Part shown: piece after piece, positions 5,836 through 6,965 of the stretch
Position numbering within the stretch: the first letter of the stretch is position 1
Layout of the letters: every line of letters begins with the position of its first letter
DNA from: WYZ-LMO11 sp964617245
GTDB taxonomy: Archaea; Thermoproteota; Methanomethylicia; Methanomethylicales; Methanomethylicaceae
Length of the DNA stretch: 6,965 nucleotides
Direction: 5' to 3'
NCBI GenBank assembly: GCA_964617245.1
Contig: CAZTWF010000068.1
Location: forward strand, 1 to 6,965
The notes under the pieces: generated by a model
What the model saw: the letters and a program-made list of their open reading frames with translations, nothing else
Told to the model about the DNA's origin: nothing
Database searches by the model: none
Translations under genes and position numbers: made by a program

Positions 5836-6854
5836 ATTATATATCTGTTATAGGTTCTCATTCTGCTCTTCAAATAATAAAAGGTGCAAAAGATGAAAAT
5901 TTAAAAACTATATTACTTTGTTTTAAAGAAAGAGAAAAATTCTACAGAATGTATAGTTCACCAGATAAAATTATAATAATTAATAAAATTGAAGATTTAA
6001 TAAAAGAAGAAATACAAAAAGAAATAATAGAAGCTATTTTTATACCTCATGGTACATTAATTTCTGAAGAAAATTTAGAAAGATTTGAAAAAGAATTTAA
6101 ACCAAAAGTATTTGGAAATAGATGGATATTTAAATGGGAATCTGATAGAATTTTAAAAGATAAATTATTGAAAGAAGCAAGAATAAGAATACCTGAATAT
6201 TTTGAAAATATAAATGATGTAGATAGACCAGTAATTATAAAACTTCCTGGAGCAAAAGGAGGAAAAGGATATTTTTTAGCAAAAAATAAAGAAGATTTAA
6301 AAAATAAATTAGAAGAATTTATTAGAAGAGGATTAATAAAAAGCAAAGATAATATTTTTATTCAGGAATATATAATTGGAGTTACAATTTATCCACATTT
6401 CTTTTATTCACCATTATATAATAGATTAGAATTACTTGGATGTGATAGAAGATATGAGACAAATGTAGATGCTATTGGAAGAATTTCTGCTAAGGATCAA
6501 TTAGAATTAGATATTATTCCTACATTTAATGTAATAGGAAATATACCAATAGTATTAAGAGAATCTCTTTTACCAGAAATACAAGAAATAGGTGAAAGAT
6601 TTGTTGAGGCTACTAGAAGATTAGTACCTCCTGGAATAATTGGACCTTTTTGTTTAGAAATGATATGTAATGAAGAAGGAGAATTATATACATTTGAATT
6701 CTCTGGAAGAATAGTAGCAGGAACTAATTTATTTATTAATGGCTCTGTATATAGTATATTATTATTTAATGAGTCAATGAGTATGGGAAGAAGAATTGCA
6801 AGAGAAATAAGAAAAGCTATAGAAAATAATAGAATAGAAGAAATAACAACATAA
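5832..6854 (+). CDS. purP: FAICAR synthetase PurP (intact ATP-grasp motifs)
   Basis: This is 5-formaminoimidazole-4-carboxamide ribonucleotide synthetase (EC 6.3.4.23), the ATP- and formate-dependent replacement for the folate-dependent AICAR formylation of bacterial PurH. It has 340 residues, slightly short at the N-terminus because it begins almost at the first strand (MNYISVIGSHSAL). Seen: GSHSAL at 8-13, IPHG at 71-74, FGNRWIFKWESDR at 94-106, the intact glycine-rich ATP loop KLPGAKGGKGYF at 137-148, LLGCDRRYETN with SAKDQLELDI, NIPIVLRESLLPE, PPGIIGPFCLE, and the C-terminal metal/nucleotide segment FEFSGRIVAGTN at 288-299. These match Methanocaldococcus jannaschii PurP closely, so this is the likely catalytic copy. 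It is translated in overlap with the preceding paralog, which suggests co-regulation and possibly a mixed oligomer. An opposite-strand frame at 6047-6346 inside it is a shadow. Confidence 0.93.
   Translation: MNYISVIGSHSALQIIKGAKDENLKTILLCFKEREKFYRMYSSPDKIIIINKIEDLIKEEIQKEIIEAIFIPHGTLISEENLERFEKEFKPKVFGNRWIFKWESDRILKDKLLKEARIRIPEYFENINDVDRPVIIKLPGAKGGKGYFLAKNKEDLKNKLEEFIRRGLIKSKDNIFIQEYIIGVTIYPHFFYSPLYNRLELLGCDRRYETNVDAIGRISAKDQLELDIIPTFNVIGNIPIVLRESLLPEIQEIGERFVEATRRLVPPGIIGPFCLEMICNEEGELYTFEFSGRIVAGTNLFINGSVYSILLFNESMSMGRRIAREIRKAIENNRIEEITT
6775..6835 (+). repeat. 61-bp perfect direct repeat, copy 2 (3' end of second PurP gene)
   Basis: Identical to 5756-5816, including every synonymous codon position. 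Both copies lie at the same place in the PurP reading frame, so they are homologous gene segments and not an inserted element. Confidence 0.95.
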
Positions 6855-6866
6855 GCAATAATATAA

Positions 6867-6871
6867 GTGAT
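6867..6871 (+). promoter_or_regulatory. Ribosome binding site for the nucleoside phosphorylase fragment (GTGAT)
   Basis: GTGAT, 4 nt before the ATG at 6876, in the 21-bp gap after the PurP stop. It has the same motif and spacing as the ADH and first PurP sites, which supports a real gene starting here. Confidence 0.6.
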
Positions 6872-6875
6872 AATT

Positions 6876-6944
6876 ATGTATCATATAAAATGTTTAAGAG
6901 TTTCTGAAAGAGTAATAGTATGTGGAGATCCTTTTAGAACTAAA
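6876..6944 (+). CDS. Nucleoside phosphorylase (PNP/uridine phosphorylase family), first 23 residues
   Basis: Only 23 codons remain before the sequence turns into adapter at 6945. They contain YHIK at 2-5 and SERVIVCGDPFR at 10-21. This fits the start of the NP-I family (archaeal MTA/purine nucleoside phosphorylases begin with VHI, then AERVLVVGDPGR; E. coli DeoD has MPGDPLRAK). The GDPxR motif supplies a phosphate-binding arginine. Such enzymes cleave purine nucleosides, uridine or methylthioadenosine with phosphate to give the base and a ribose-1-phosphate. The substrate class cannot be told from this fragment. It follows PurP by 21 bp with a good ribosome site, so it is probably in the same rightward operon. 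The frame continues into the adapter as RSEERFS, which is not biological. Confidence 0.7.
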
Positions 6945-6965
6945 AGATCGGAAGAGCGGTTCAGC
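6945..6965 (+). other. Illumina sequencing adapter left at the contig end
   Basis: The last 21 bases begin AGATCGGAAGAGC, the standard Illumina adapter core, and continue GGTTCAGC as in the paired-end read adapter. Their G+C content is far above the flanking DNA. This is an artefact and not part of the organism's sequence. Confidence 0.97.

Noticed and set aside
6047..6346. A 99-codon open frame on the minus strand
   Set aside because: It lies wholly inside the second PurP gene, has a low-complexity Phe/Ser/Leu-rich translation typical of the antisense of AT-rich coding DNA, has no recognisable motif and no gene-like context.
5756..6835. Mobile element or recombination site flanked by the 61-bp direct repeats
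   Set aside because: Both copies occupy the same codons of homologous genes and the DNA between them is the PurP coding sequence itself, so tandem duplication with gene conversion explains them better.
1..6965. tRNA or rRNA genes, CRISPR arrays or insertion sequences
   Set aside because: No GC-rich structured island, no regularly spaced repeats and no transposase-like reading frame were seen on either strand.

Overview
The window is an archaeal locus of about 7 kb, very AT-rich (about a quarter G+C by eye) and almost entirely coding. The archaeal assignment rests on a form III RuBisCO, an AMP phosphorylase, a ribose-1,5-bisphosphate isomerase, two PurP-type FAICAR synthetases, TATA-box promoters and GGTGAT-type Shine-Dalgarno sites. 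The lineage is not fixed by the sequence. A low-GC, probably thermophilic TACK-type archaeon is a guess. The right end carries 21 bases of Illumina adapter, so this is a contig from a draft or metagenome assembly that stops at 6944 in biological terms.

Layout. A 74-bp divergent intergenic region (4661-4734) separates two operons. Leftward (minus strand) lie five tightly packed genes in transcription order: an iron-type alcohol dehydrogenase (4660-3476), PRPP synthetase (3460-2561), ribose-1,5-bisphosphate isomerase (2580-1606), form III RuBisCO large subunit (1609-341) and the first 102 codons of AMP phosphorylase (307 to beyond position 1). Rightward (plus strand) lie two tandem PurP paralogs (4735-5835 and 5832-6854), then the first 23 codons of a nucleoside phosphorylase (from 6876) that runs into the adapter. 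No stretch over 300 bases lacks a gene. The only other gaps are 33, 15 and 21 bp.

How the genes fit together. AMP phosphorylase, the isomerase and RuBisCO are the three consecutive enzymes of the archaeal AMP/pentose-bisphosphate pathway: AMP to ribose-1,5-bisphosphate plus adenine, then ribulose-1,5-bisphosphate, then two 3-phosphoglycerate. PRPP synthetase in the same operon makes the sugar donor for base salvage and de novo purine synthesis. The PurP genes act late in de novo purine synthesis (AICAR to FAICAR). The truncated nucleoside phosphorylase would release ribose-1-phosphate from nucleosides. The locus therefore joins purine synthesis, salvage and degradation to carbon metabolism around one small divergent promoter.

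Most notable points: a first-position Fe-ADH of unknown role; an upstream PurP whose glycine-rich ATP loop has been lost, beside an intact one; a 61-bp perfect repeat shared by the 3' ends of these otherwise diverged paralogs; and a possibly shared, symmetric TATA element.
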